Assembly (NCBI GenBank): GCA_031257995.1
Contig: JAIRNN010000048.1
Span: 1-15,365 of the forward strand
Reading direction: 5' to 3'
Source of the DNA: Spirochaetaceae bacterium
GTDB taxonomy: Bacteria; Spirochaetota; Spirochaetia; Treponematales; Breznakiellaceae
DNA: 15,365 nt
The position numbers were made by a program, and so were the translations under genes. This document shows, piece after piece, positions 1 to 6,108 of the stretch (its first letter is position 1; each line of letters opens with the position of its first letter). The notes beneath the pieces are model-generated. The model had not been told where the DNA came from. It was given only the letters and a program-made list of their open reading frames with translations, and did no database searches.

Positions 1-148
1 CCTTTGTGATTGTCGTGCGCGATACCCCAGTAATTCGATTGACTTTACTCACGCCGCCATATCCTGCCGCCATTGCCTCATTTGCCAAATACAGTCTCCA
101 CTGCCTTTCGTCGAGCAACAACTTCATCCGCAAAATCCGTTCTTCCAT
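1..148 (-). CDS. Transposase N-terminus, ISAzo13-like, cut by window edge
   Basis: The reading frame opens at an ATG at 148 and runs off the left edge, giving 49 residues. They start MEERILRMKLLLDERQWRLY and continue with an LANEAMAAGYGG stretch and a VSRTTI segment. This matches the pattern I know from ISAzo13-family transposases: a conserved LdErqrRl start, an AxaxGxGG turn, then a helix-turn-helix ending GVSRxTI. A G-run Shine-Dalgarno (about 158-164) precedes the ATG. The DDE catalytic part lies outside the window, so activity cannot be judged. An inverted repeat and an extended -10 overlap its start. I am fairly sure of the transposase call and less sure of the family. Confidence 0.72.
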   Translation of the reverse strand, partial: MEERILRMKLLLDERQWRLYLANEAMAAGYGGVSKVNRITGVSRTTITK

Positions 149-188
149 ACTGTTTTCACCCCCCGCATTCTTGTCTTGAAAACAGTAT
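147..188. repeat. Perfect 12-bp inverted repeat across the transposase start
   Basis: ATACTGTTTTCA at 147-158 is the exact reverse complement of TGAAAACAGTAT at 177-188, with 18 bases between. One arm covers the first bases of the transposase start codon and the G-rich Shine-Dalgarno lies in the loop. The other arm contains the TATACT -10 box. In RNA read leftwards the full hairpin forms only if transcription starts to the right of 188. Confidence 0.8.
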
Positions 189-193
189 AGCAC
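184..193 (-). promoter_or_regulatory. Extended -10 promoter for the transposase
   Basis: On the minus strand TGC is followed directly by TATACT (189 down to 184), an extended -10 of the form TGnTATAmT. The -35 region at normal spacing (TCGAAC) matches poorly, which an extended -10 can tolerate. The predicted start falls near 177, inside the right arm of the inverted repeat. Confidence 0.5.
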
Positions 194-311
194 ATCATCA
201 CAATTTGTTCGAGTTATTATTTCACAACTCCTTAACTCCTAATATTGCTCATTAGACAAAGCCACCGGAAGTACGCGCCCCATTCAAGGAACGTGCACCC
301 CCTTCCACGCC
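189..311. other. Short AT-rich spacer, no gene seen
   Basis: Between the transposase promoter and the end of the phosphatase gene I see only AT-rich sequence changing to GC-rich near 270. The outer end of the left IS probably lies here. Its terminal repeat cannot be placed because the other end of the IS is outside the window. Confidence 0.4.
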
Positions 312-1151
312 TTACATCTTCGCCCCGGCTTCCGCGTAACTCATGTCCCCGACCGGGCCGTCGATGCTATAGGTCTTCGTCGCGTAATCGTAGACGAGCT
401 TCGTAACGCTGGAGTTGCCGAGCTGAGCGGAAACCTCAACGCCGACCGCCGCCAGCAGGAACGAGATCGACTGGCCGTGGGCGACCAGCATCACGTTGCC
501 GCCGTCCGGGTTTTCCGCGACAACCGCGTCCATGCCCTTCTTCAAACGCGCATAGACCTCGGACGCATCCTCGGAAATCTTATACGTCGTGTCAATCTTT
601 TTGTTGAAATCCGCAAGCCCCTCCAAGAACTTCTTCATGTCCCCGCCGTAGTACTGCGCGATAGGAGCCGTCGCCGCGCCGATTGACTTCGCGTCTTCCG
701 GGATCGAGAGCCCCAGATCCTTGGCAAACGCCGCATACATCACCCAGTTCGGATCGCCCTCAAAGATGCCGAAACTCACCTCCCGCAACTCAGGCTTTTC
801 CGTAACCGACCATTGCTTCGTCGCCCGGTTCTGCTCCATCGCAAGCCGCGCCGTCTCAATCGCCCGTTTCAGATCGCTCGAATACACCGCGCCGAACGGC
901 ACGTCGCGCAGCCCTTTCCCCATGTTCACCGCGCCCACGATCCCCCGTTCCGTCAAGATACCGTCCGAAATCCCCTGCACCCGGTCCATCAGATTGAAAA
1001 TCGTCTGCCCGTGCCGCACCACATAGATCGTGAGACTACCCGCAGGAACCGCCTGAGCCGCCGCCTTTTGCTCCACCTTAGCGCTGGTGAAACCCTCCGC
1101 CGCGCACAAAACAACCAACACCGCCGTAAAAAACCTTTTCTTCATATTCAT
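312..1151 (-). CDS. Exported histidine phosphatase (phosphoglycerate mutase-like)
   Basis: A 279-residue member of the histidine phosphatase superfamily, branch 1. The catalytic RHG motif is at residues 46-48 (VVRHGQT), an acidic loop follows (LREVSFGIFEG), and the second catalytic histidine is at about 225 (LVAHGQS). The N-terminus MNMKKRFFTAVLVVL followed by FTSA looks like a Sec signal peptide, so it probably works outside the inner membrane; the lone Cys at 16 does not make a good lipobox. I chose the ATG at 1151 because GGAGG lies 7 bases upstream; a longer in-frame start at 1181 has no such site. It is the last minus-strand gene after the 6-phospho-beta-glucosidase. The substrate is unknown; phosphatase is more likely than mutase given export. 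Confidence 0.85.
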   Translation of the reverse strand: MNMKKRFFTAVLVVLCAAEGFTSAKVEQKAAAQAVPAGSLTIYVVRHGQTIFNLMDRVQGISDGILTERGIVGAVNMGKGLRDVPFGAVYSSDLKRAIETARLAMEQNRATKQWSVTEKPELREVSFGIFEGDPNWVMYAAFAKDLGLSIPEDAKSIGAATAPIAQYYGGDMKKFLEGLADFNKKIDTTYKISEDASEVYARLKKGMDAVVAENPDGGNVMLVAHGQSISFLLAAVGVEVSAQLGNSSVTKLVYDYATKTYSIDGPVGDMSYAEAGAKM

Positions 1152-1250
1152 ACACTCTCCTCCAAAATAGTGAGCAGCCACAGAAAACGCGGAATATCAC
1201 GGAAAATATTCCCTTCCGCATAACTCCGCCCTTTCCCAATACCCCCGTAT

Positions 1251-1261
1251 GGGGGGGGGGG
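1251..1261. repeat. Poly-G tract (G11)
   Basis: Eleven consecutive G residues on the plus strand, 100 bases upstream of the phosphatase start codon. A homopolymer this long is prone to slippage. A second tract of the same length is at 9101-9111. Confidence 0.9.
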
Positions 1262-1289
1262 CGCCTTTATCACGCCTGTGGCGGCTCTA

Positions 1290-1308
1290 TAAAGCCCACC
1301 TAGTGGGC
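1290..1308 (-). terminator. Possible weak terminator after the GH1 gene
   Basis: GCCCAC-CTA-GTGGGC at 1294-1308 is a perfect 6-bp stem with a 3-base loop. On the minus strand it is followed by TTTAT. It lies 15 bases after the GH1 stop. The U run is short, so termination may be partial. Confidence 0.4.
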
Positions 1309-1322
1309 CGCCCGCTAGCAGG

Positions 1323-2756
1323 CTACAACTGCTCCCCGTTGCTCTCGATCACGCCCTTGTACCAGTAGAACGACTTCTTGCGCGAGCGGGCCAGCGTTCC
1401 CTTGCCCTCGTCATCGCGGTCAACGTAGATGAAGCCGTACCGCTTGGACATTTCTCCGGTAGACGCGCTGATAAAGTCGATGCAGCCCCATGTCGTGTAG
1501 CCCCACAACTCGACCCCGTCAACCTCAACCGCCGTCTTCATCGCCTTGATGTGTTCGCGCAGATACTCGATACGGTAATCGTCGTTGATACTGCCGTCCG
1601 CCTCTACCACGTCCTTCGCGCCCAAGCCGTTTTCCACCACAAAAAGCGGCTTCCGGTAGCGGTTGTAGGTGAAGTTAAGCGCGATGCGCAGCCCTAGCGG
1701 GTCAATCTGCCAGCCCCATTCGGACGATTTAAGGCCGGGGTTCTTGATACCACCGAAAATGTTGCCGATACCCTTATTGCCCGCCACCTCCGGGTCGGTC
1801 GAAACCGCGCTCGTCGAATAGTAACTGAACGCCACAAAGTCAACCGTGTTTTCGCGCAAGATTTTTTCGTCATCCGCGCCCGCTTTAAGGTCGATGTTAT
1901 TCCGGGCAAAATACTTTTTAAGCCAGGCCGGATAAACGCCTAGGGCCTGCACATCGGTGAGGCAGTAGTTCTTGCGCTCCAGCTCCAGTTTTGCCCAAGT
2001 GTCTTCGGGACGGCTTGAGTAAGGATAGGCGACCAGCGAAGCGACCATGCAGCCTATCTTCGCGTCCGGGTCAATCTCGCGGCACGCCTTCACCGCCAGC
2101 GCGCTCGCCACCAACTGGTTATGGCACGCCCGGTAACACAGCTCCTCCTTCTCCGCCGGATCGTCCACAATCATACCCGACCCCAAAAACGGCACATGGA
2201 AGGTCATGTTTATCTCGTTGAACGTGAGCCAGTATTTCACCTTGCCCTTATAACGCGCGAACACCGTCTTCGCATACCGCTCAAACAGCGGAATAAGCTC
2301 GCGGCTCTCCCAGCCGTTATACTTTTTGGTGAGGTTTATCGCCATCTCCCAGTGCGAAAGCGTCACCAAAGGCTTGATGCCGTGTTTCAGACATTCGTCA
2401 AAAAGCGAATCGTAGAACGCCAGCCCCGCCTCATTCGGCTGCGCGTCATCCCCATTCGGAAAAATCCGCGACCACGCGATCGACGTGCGGAACACCTTGA
2501 ACCCCATCTCGGCAAACAACGCGATGTCTTCCCGGTAACGGTGGTAGAAATCGACCGCCTCGTGTTCGGGGAAGTAGCCTTGCGGGTTATCGATGTTCGC
2601 CCTGATTGCCTTCGCATCGGCAAACTCGGCAAGCCGCCCCTTCCCGCCGTGCACCACATCGCATGTCGAAACACCCTTCCCGTCTTCAAGGTACGCCCCC
2701 TCCGCCTGATGAGCGGCAGTCGCGCCGCCCCACAAAAAGTTCTTTGGAAAACTCAT
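1323..2756 (-). CDS. bglA: GH1 6-phospho-beta-glucosidase
   Basis: A 477-residue glycoside hydrolase of family 1, the normal length for 6-phospho-beta-glucosidases. Landmarks: the N-terminal FPKNFLWGGATAAHQAEG signature, the acid/base Glu181 in LTFNEIN, and the nucleophile Glu375 in VVENG. Near the C-terminus Ser430, Lys438 and Tyr440 (ISASTGEMSKRYGFIYVD) form the phosphate-binding set that separates 6-phospho enzymes from plain beta-glucosidases. It should split beta-glucoside 6-phosphates in the cytoplasm after PTS uptake, yielding glucose 6-phosphate and an aglycone or sugar. The ATG at 2756 has AAGGAG 6 bases upstream; an in-frame start at 2780 is less likely. It is the downstream enzyme for the two EII permeases of this locus. 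6-phospho-beta-galactosidase is a less likely alternative. Confidence 0.93.
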   Translation of the reverse strand: MSFPKNFLWGGATAAHQAEGAYLEDGKGVSTCDVVHGGKGRLAEFADAKAIRANIDNPQGYFPEHEAVDFYHRYREDIALFAEMGFKVFRTSIAWSRIFPNGDDAQPNEAGLAFYDSLFDECLKHGIKPLVTLSHWEMAINLTKKYNGWESRELIPLFERYAKTVFARYKGKVKYWLTFNEINMTFHVPFLGSGMIVDDPAEKEELCYRACHNQLVASALAVKACREIDPDAKIGCMVASLVAYPYSSRPEDTWAKLELERKNYCLTDVQALGVYPAWLKKYFARNNIDLKAGADDEKILRENTVDFVAFSYYSTSAVSTDPEVAGNKGIGNIFGGIKNPGLKSSEWGWQIDPLGLRIALNFTYNRYRKPLFVVENGLGAKDVVEADGSINDDYRIEYLREHIKAMKTAVEVDGVELWGYTTWGCIDFISASTGEMSKRYGFIYVDRDDEGKGTLARSRKKSFYWYKGVIESNGEQL

Positions 2757-2814
2757 AGTATACTCCTTACTCCTCATCATATATTCCTTCTATTTCCCTT
2801 ACGCCGCTCCCAAG

Positions 2815-2864
2815 GAAAGCCCCACAGGGGCTTTCAAGAGCCCGGCTCAATAAGACTGCGCGAC
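2815..2864. repeat. Left-flank module of element 1 with 9-bp hairpin
   Basis: GAAAGCCCC-ACA-GGGGCTTTC (2815-2835) is a perfect 9-bp stem with a 3-base loop. It is followed by a GAGCCCGGCTCAATAAGAC segment that recurs almost unchanged at 5609-5654 and 5672-5717. The near-symmetry, with GAAA on one side and TTTC on the other, would allow folding from either strand. Confidence 0.75.
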
Positions 2865-2875
2865 CTCATGCCGCA

Positions 2876-3118
2876 CATCGTATTCCTGCTAGAATAACAT
2901 CTTATTCCTGTTAGAATAACATCGTATTCCTGCTGGATCACACCCCTTGATCTTGCTCACCCACGATGTCAGAACTGCTCACCCGCGATGTGGTATCAGC
3001 AGATACGCGATGTGGTATCGGTGGATACGCGATGCGGTATCGGCGGATACGCGATGCGGTATCGGCAGATACACGATGTGGTATCTACAGATTCACGACG
3101 CGGGGTCTGCTCGCCCAC
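2876..3118. repeat. Tandem array 1 of 22-bp dyad units (11 units)
   Basis: Units start at 2876, 2898, 2920, 2942 (23 bp), 2965, 2987, 3009, 3031, 3053, 3075 and 3097. The first three carry arms TATTC/GAATA or partial versions. Units at 2987-3053 carry GTATC/GATAC around four-base centres AGCA, GGTG, GGCG and GGCA. The last carries GGGTC opposite CGCCC. The dyad centre is at the same place in each unit, between bases 13 and 14. The linker is CATC in the first units and GATG in later ones. There are no spacers, so this is not CRISPR. The units at 2942 and 2965 do not pair well. Confidence 0.85.
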
Positions 3119-3136
3119 GATGGCGGGGGAATGCAC

Positions 3137-3330
3137 GCCCCCGGAGGGGGCCGCCACCGCGCTGTCACTCTGCGCCGCCCCCAAGGAAGGCCCCTGTGGG
3201 CCCCCGGAGGGGGCTGCCGCCGCCCGTTCCCAACAAGCCGCCCCCAAGGAAAGCCCCTGTGGGGCCCCCGAAGGGGGTCACCGCCGCCTTTCCCCGTCAT
3301 GCCGCCCCCAAGGAAGGCCCCTTCGGGGCC
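3137..3330. repeat. Three GC-rich modules beside array 1
   Basis: GCCCCCGGAGGGGGC recurs at 3137 and 3200, and as GCCCCCGAAGGGGG at 3264. Each copy is followed by a GCCGCC-rich stretch and CCCCCAAGGAAGGCCCC, giving a tandem period near 63 bp. The last copy ends in the hairpin GGCCCC-TTC-GGGGCC (3316-3330). A single copy is beside array 2 (about 6032-6099). Confidence 0.75.
3316..3330 (-). terminator. GC hairpin after the deacetylase stop
   Basis: GGCCCC-TTC-GGGGCC starts 12 bases beyond the chbG-like stop codon. On the minus strand it is followed by TTCCTT, a poor U run. It may stop transcription partly or protect the 3' end of the mRNA. Confidence 0.4.
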
Positions 3331-3341
3331 ACATACCGCAA

Positions 3342-4085
3342 TCACAAATCAGTATAGGTTGCCGGCACAACATGGTTTTGTTCCAGCCATTCCCGTGTGG
3401 CAGGATCGCAAAGCATAGCTGCCTCTCTGGTTCGCGGCGTTGTCAACGACGATGTTTTAAGAATGTAGTCGTCCAGAAACCCGGGGTGGAATACCATCAT
3501 GTCGCAGCCGTCAGGATGCGCGTCCGCAACCATGTGCTTTAGGGATGCAAACGGGTTGTACTCAGGCCGCAGAGCTTCCATTGTCATATAGACCTTTGTC
3601 GCGCCTATCGTAACCGGCTTATCGTCAAGCGGCATGGGAGAGTACTTTAACCCGTGCTTTTTGGCAACCGCTTCAAGACCAAGAAAAAGGGTTTTGCTTG
3701 CGACCGCATGACCCTCAAAATAGTCAGGCTTTCTGCCGACGAGTTCCAAAAACCTCTGGTACTGCGCTTCAATCTCCAAAAGCGCCTCGTCGAGAACCAC
3801 AAAATCTTCTTTCGCCGCCCGGTACTGCGCGGACGGCTTAAACTCCCCGCTCTCCGTAACCAGGCTTGCAATTTTGTCAGGACTGGTCAACGGCCTGCCA
3901 ACACAGACATTGGTATGCTGTCCGATACAAATGTTGGCTCCGGCAACCAGACGGACACCGTGTTCGGCATCCGTCATGTTCGGCATAAGCCCAACATTCT
4001 TTATGACGCCGGATCTGACCGTTTCGGCGATGCCGTAGTTTATTCCTTTTGAGTAGCCTAAATCATCAGCGCGAAGCAAAACCAT
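3342..4085 (-). CDS. chbG: ChbG/YdjC-family carbohydrate deacetylase
   Basis: A 247-residue protein with the YdjC/ChbG layout. The N-terminal VLLRADDLGYSKGIN holds the Asp pair (residues 7-8). His57 (IGQHTNV) and His126 (FEGHAVAS) sit where the family's metal-binding histidines are expected, and a late FHPGF motif is present. ChbG enzymes remove an acetyl group from N-acetylated oligosaccharides such as chitobiose 6-phosphate, in the cytoplasm. Its start lies 1 base after the EIIBC stop, with AAGGAG inside the end of that gene, so the two are almost surely translated together. This suggests the EIIBC may carry an acetylated sugar. Substrate is inferred from family and context only. Confidence 0.82.
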   Translation of the reverse strand: MVLLRADDLGYSKGINYGIAETVRSGVIKNVGLMPNMTDAEHGVRLVAGANICIGQHTNVCVGRPLTSPDKIASLVTESGEFKPSAQYRAAKEDFVVLDEALLEIEAQYQRFLELVGRKPDYFEGHAVASKTLFLGLEAVAKKHGLKYSPMPLDDKPVTIGATKVYMTMEALRPEYNPFASLKHMVADAHPDGCDMMVFHPGFLDDYILKTSSLTTPRTREAAMLCDPATREWLEQNHVVPATYTDL

Positions 4086-4086
4086 T

Positions 4087-5517
4087 TTAAGCCGCTCCTT
4101 TCATAACAAGCGGGTCATCTTTCCTGAAACCCACCATGTAGGTAATGGCGGTAGATGCCGCAAAAGTGATAACCGTGGCAATAATACCGTTCACCAAATG
4201 CGATGGCGGACCGCCCGCAAAACTGACGGTGCAGATGATACTTGCCACCGGAATTATCGCGTAAGTTCCCACGTTGAGAATCCCGATATACAGTCCGCCC
4301 AGAAAGGCGCCCGCCATCATGCCGATAAACGGACGGCGGTATTTAAGCCCCAGTCCGTAAAGCCCCGGTTCCGTTACCCCGCCGATGATGCTTGCGACAA
4401 AATACCCCGCCGCCAGACTGCGCTCGTCTTTGTCCCGTATCCGCAGCACACACCCAAGGCACATTCCCGCAACAGAAATACTTGCCAATATAGCCGCCGG
4501 CCCGACAATAAACTCGTTTCCGTTTTGTGAAAACACGAGTATCAGCGTGGTAATAAGAATGGTATGCATTCCGCTCATCACCAGATATTCCCAGAGCGCC
4601 GCAATGACCGCAATGGCAAGAATGCGAATGATCCCGCCGTAACGGGAAAAAGAAAGCAGTCCGTTACACACGAAGTTGCCAACAACCGCCCCCGCGGGAC
4701 CGAGCAGGCAGAGCATAAGCGGCAGCATGACCAGCAGCGTAAGAAACGGCGCAAACACCGTTCTTATCATCGACGGCAGGACTTTTTTGAAAAACTTCTC
4801 AATAAAGGACATCACAAAAACAGACAAAATCACCGGCAGTATGGAACTCGCGTAGTTTTGCAGGTAAACCGGTATGCCGTACACGGTAAAGGCCGTTTTG
4901 TTGTTGACCATCTCAATGAGTGTTGGATGCAGCAGTATTGCGCCGGCCAGCATTCCAACCACCGGCGTTACGCCGAATTTGCGCGAAGCGGTATAGCCTG
5001 CCATGATCGGCAGGAAGTAGAAACCGGCGTCGCCCACAAACCCGAACAATTTGTAAAGGTCGGAGCCCTCTTTGAGAACGCCCATCATGGAAGGGCCCAG
5101 GAGGGCCGCCGCCATTTTGAACATTGCCGCCGCCATTATCATAGGGATGAGCGGCGTAAGGCTTCCGGCGAGCCCGTCTAAAATGCCGAGTCCGATTGAT
5201 TTCGCCGAAAACGATTTTTGGGGGACATCAAGGTCTTCGGCAACCAGCGCTTGCGCCTCCAATCCGGTCATTTCACACAGCGCGGCATACACCCGGTCTA
5301 CCGTTTGCCCGATGACCACCTGAATAAGACCGCCTGTGTTTACAACGGCAAGCACACCCTCGGTTTTCTTTAACCCTTCAGTGTCAACGATGCTGTTGTC
5401 TTTGAAGTTAAACCGCAGACGGGTGATGCAGTGTGTTACGGAGACGATGTTCTCCTTCCCCCCGACTTTGCTTAAAACGGTTTCCGCAAGCTGCCTGTAA
5501 TTTTCCGTACTCCTCAT
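4087..5517 (-). CDS. PTS EIIBC permease, glucose/beta-glucoside/sucrose type
   Basis: A 476-residue sugar phosphotransferase permease. The EIIB domain spans about residues 1-85, with the phosphorylated Cys30 in SVTHCITRLRF. A multi-helix EIIC domain follows, with a FLPIMAGYTA segment and the GGVTEPGLYG motif, the local form of GITEP. It imports a sugar and phosphorylates it on entry. No EIIA domain is present, so phosphate must come from another EIIA; the upstream EIIBCA is the obvious local candidate. The start at 5517 has a GAGGAGAG site 6 bases upstream. It is tightly linked to the downstream deacetylase. Beta-glucoside, sucrose or amino-sugar specificity cannot be separated by eye. Confidence 0.88.
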   Translation of the reverse strand: MRSTENYRQLAETVLSKVGGKENIVSVTHCITRLRFNFKDNSIVDTEGLKKTEGVLAVVNTGGLIQVVIGQTVDRVYAALCEMTGLEAQALVAEDLDVPQKSFSAKSIGLGILDGLAGSLTPLIPMIMAAAMFKMAAALLGPSMMGVLKEGSDLYKLFGFVGDAGFYFLPIMAGYTASRKFGVTPVVGMLAGAILLHPTLIEMVNNKTAFTVYGIPVYLQNYASSILPVILSVFVMSFIEKFFKKVLPSMIRTVFAPFLTLLVMLPLMLCLLGPAGAVVGNFVCNGLLSFSRYGGIIRILAIAVIAALWEYLVMSGMHTILITTLILVFSQNGNEFIVGPAAILASISVAGMCLGCVLRIRDKDERSLAAGYFVASIIGGVTEPGLYGLGLKYRRPFIGMMAGAFLGGLYIGILNVGTYAIIPVASIICTVSFAGGPPSHLVNGIIATVITFAASTAITYMVGFRKDDPLVMKGAA

Positions 5518-5608
5518 AGTAAACTCTCCTCAAAATAAAGTAATATAACTGTAAACAAAAACCACATTTAACCACAACGGACGTTTTTTCCACCCGCTGT
5601 CCTTCCCT

Positions 5609-5717
5609 GCCCCACAGGGGCTTTCAGGAGCCCGGCTCAATAAGACCGCGCGGCGCGTTCCCCCTTCGGGGGCCCCACAGGGGCTTTCAAGAGCCCGGCT
5701 TAATAAGACCGCGCGGC
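5609..5717. repeat. 46-bp left-flank module, tandem duplicate, period 63
   Basis: A 46-bp segment starting GCCCCACAGGGGCTTTCA at 5609-5654 is repeated at 5672-5717 with two mismatches. A single related copy flanks array 1 (2819-2864). Each copy contains the GCCCC-ACA-GGGGC hairpin. Confidence 0.8.
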
Positions 5718-5728
5718 CTCATGCCGCA

Positions 5729-6015
5729 CATCGTATTCCTGCTGGAATAACATCGTATTCCTGTTAGAATAACATCGTATTCCTGCTGGATCACACCCCT
5801 TGATCTTGCTCGCCCACGATGTCAGAACTGCTCACCCGCGATGGCGTATCAGCAGATACGCGACGTGGTGTCAGCAGATACACGATGCGGTATCAGCAGA
5901 TACACGATGCGGTATCGGCAGATACGCGATGGTGTATCAGCAGATACACGACGCGGGGTCTGCCCACCCGCGATGTGGGGTCTGCTCACCCGCGATGTGG
6001 GGTCTGCTTACCCAC
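5729..6015. repeat. Tandem array 2 of 22-bp dyad units (13 units)
   Basis: Units start at 5729, 5751, 5773, 5795 (23 bp), 5818, 5840, 5862, 5884, 5906, 5928, 5950, 5972 and 5994. The first five are nearly identical to the first five of array 1, including the odd 23-bp unit; the rest differ in number and sequence. The first unit holds a perfect TATTCC-TGCT-GGAATA dyad. Middle units hold GTATC/GATAC. The last two hold GGGT/ACCC, exactly (5972) or nearly (5994). Confidence 0.85.
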
Positions 6016-6084
6016 GATGGCGGGGCTGCCGTTCCCCCGGAGGGGGCTGCCGCCGCCTTCTCCCGTCATGTCGCCCCCAAGGAA

Positions 6085-6099
6085 GGCCCCTGCGGGGCC
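6085..6099 (-). terminator. GC hairpin after the EIIBCA stop
   Basis: GGCCCC-TGC-GGGGCC lies about 10 bases beyond the EIIBCA stop codon. On the minus strand TTCCTT follows. It matches the hairpin after the deacetylase gene in form and position. Confidence 0.4.
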
Positions 6100-6108
6100 C
6101 TGCGGGGG

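Larger units (their letters stand above)
1152..1322. other. Spacer with G11 tract and small hairpin
   Basis: This spacer separates the GH1 stop from the phosphatase start. It holds a weak terminator-like hairpin (1290-1308), an 11-base G tract (1251-1261) and an AT-richer stretch before the phosphatase. No consensus promoter is convincing. GTATG next to the G tract lets CCCCC-GTAT-GGGGG fold as a short stem. Confidence 0.6.
2757..3341. other. 585-bp spacer filled by composite repeat element 1
   Basis: No believable gene lies here, although several frames stay open because the sequence is GC-rich and repetitive. From right to left it holds a hairpin next to the deacetylase stop (3316-3330), three GC-rich modules spaced about 63 bp, the 22-bp array (2876-3118), a GCCCC-ACA-GGGGC module (2815-2864), and about 55 bases of AT-rich leader before the GH1 gene. 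No clear promoter is seen before GH1. The layout matches the spacer at 5518-6108. Confidence 0.7.
5518..6108. other. 591-bp spacer filled by composite repeat element 2
   Basis: This spacer between the two PTS genes has the same architecture as 2757-3341: a GC hairpin next to a stop codon (6085-6099), one GC-rich module, a 22-bp array, and duplicated left-flank modules. It ends in an AT-rich leader before EIIBC (5518-5600) that contains TGTGGTTAAATGTG on the minus strand (5576-5563), a 14-mer also found twice near 10325-10366. No gene is supported. Confidence 0.7.

Noticed and set aside
73..255. Plus-strand 60-residue frame
   Set aside because: It lies antisense to the transposase start and its promoter, and has no recognisable features.
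2121..2897. Plus-strand 258-residue frame
   Set aside because: Antisense to the GH1 gene, Arg/His-rich shadow composition, and its 5' half mirrors conserved GH1 codons.
2947..3542. Plus-strand frames of 136-184 residues across array 1 with repeated RDVVSADTRCGI-like words
   Set aside because: All three plus frames and minus frames stay open because the 22-bp units lack stop codons; no ribosome site or family match, and the longest one runs into the deacetylase gene on the other strand.
5518..5600. A second RAT or a strong promoter before EIIBC
   Set aside because: The leader is AT-rich but no GGATTGTTAC-like start is present, and no -35/-10 pair has convincing spacing.
2876..6015. CRISPR arrays
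   Set aside because: Units are contiguous at 22 bp with no unique spacers, and no cas genes are present.
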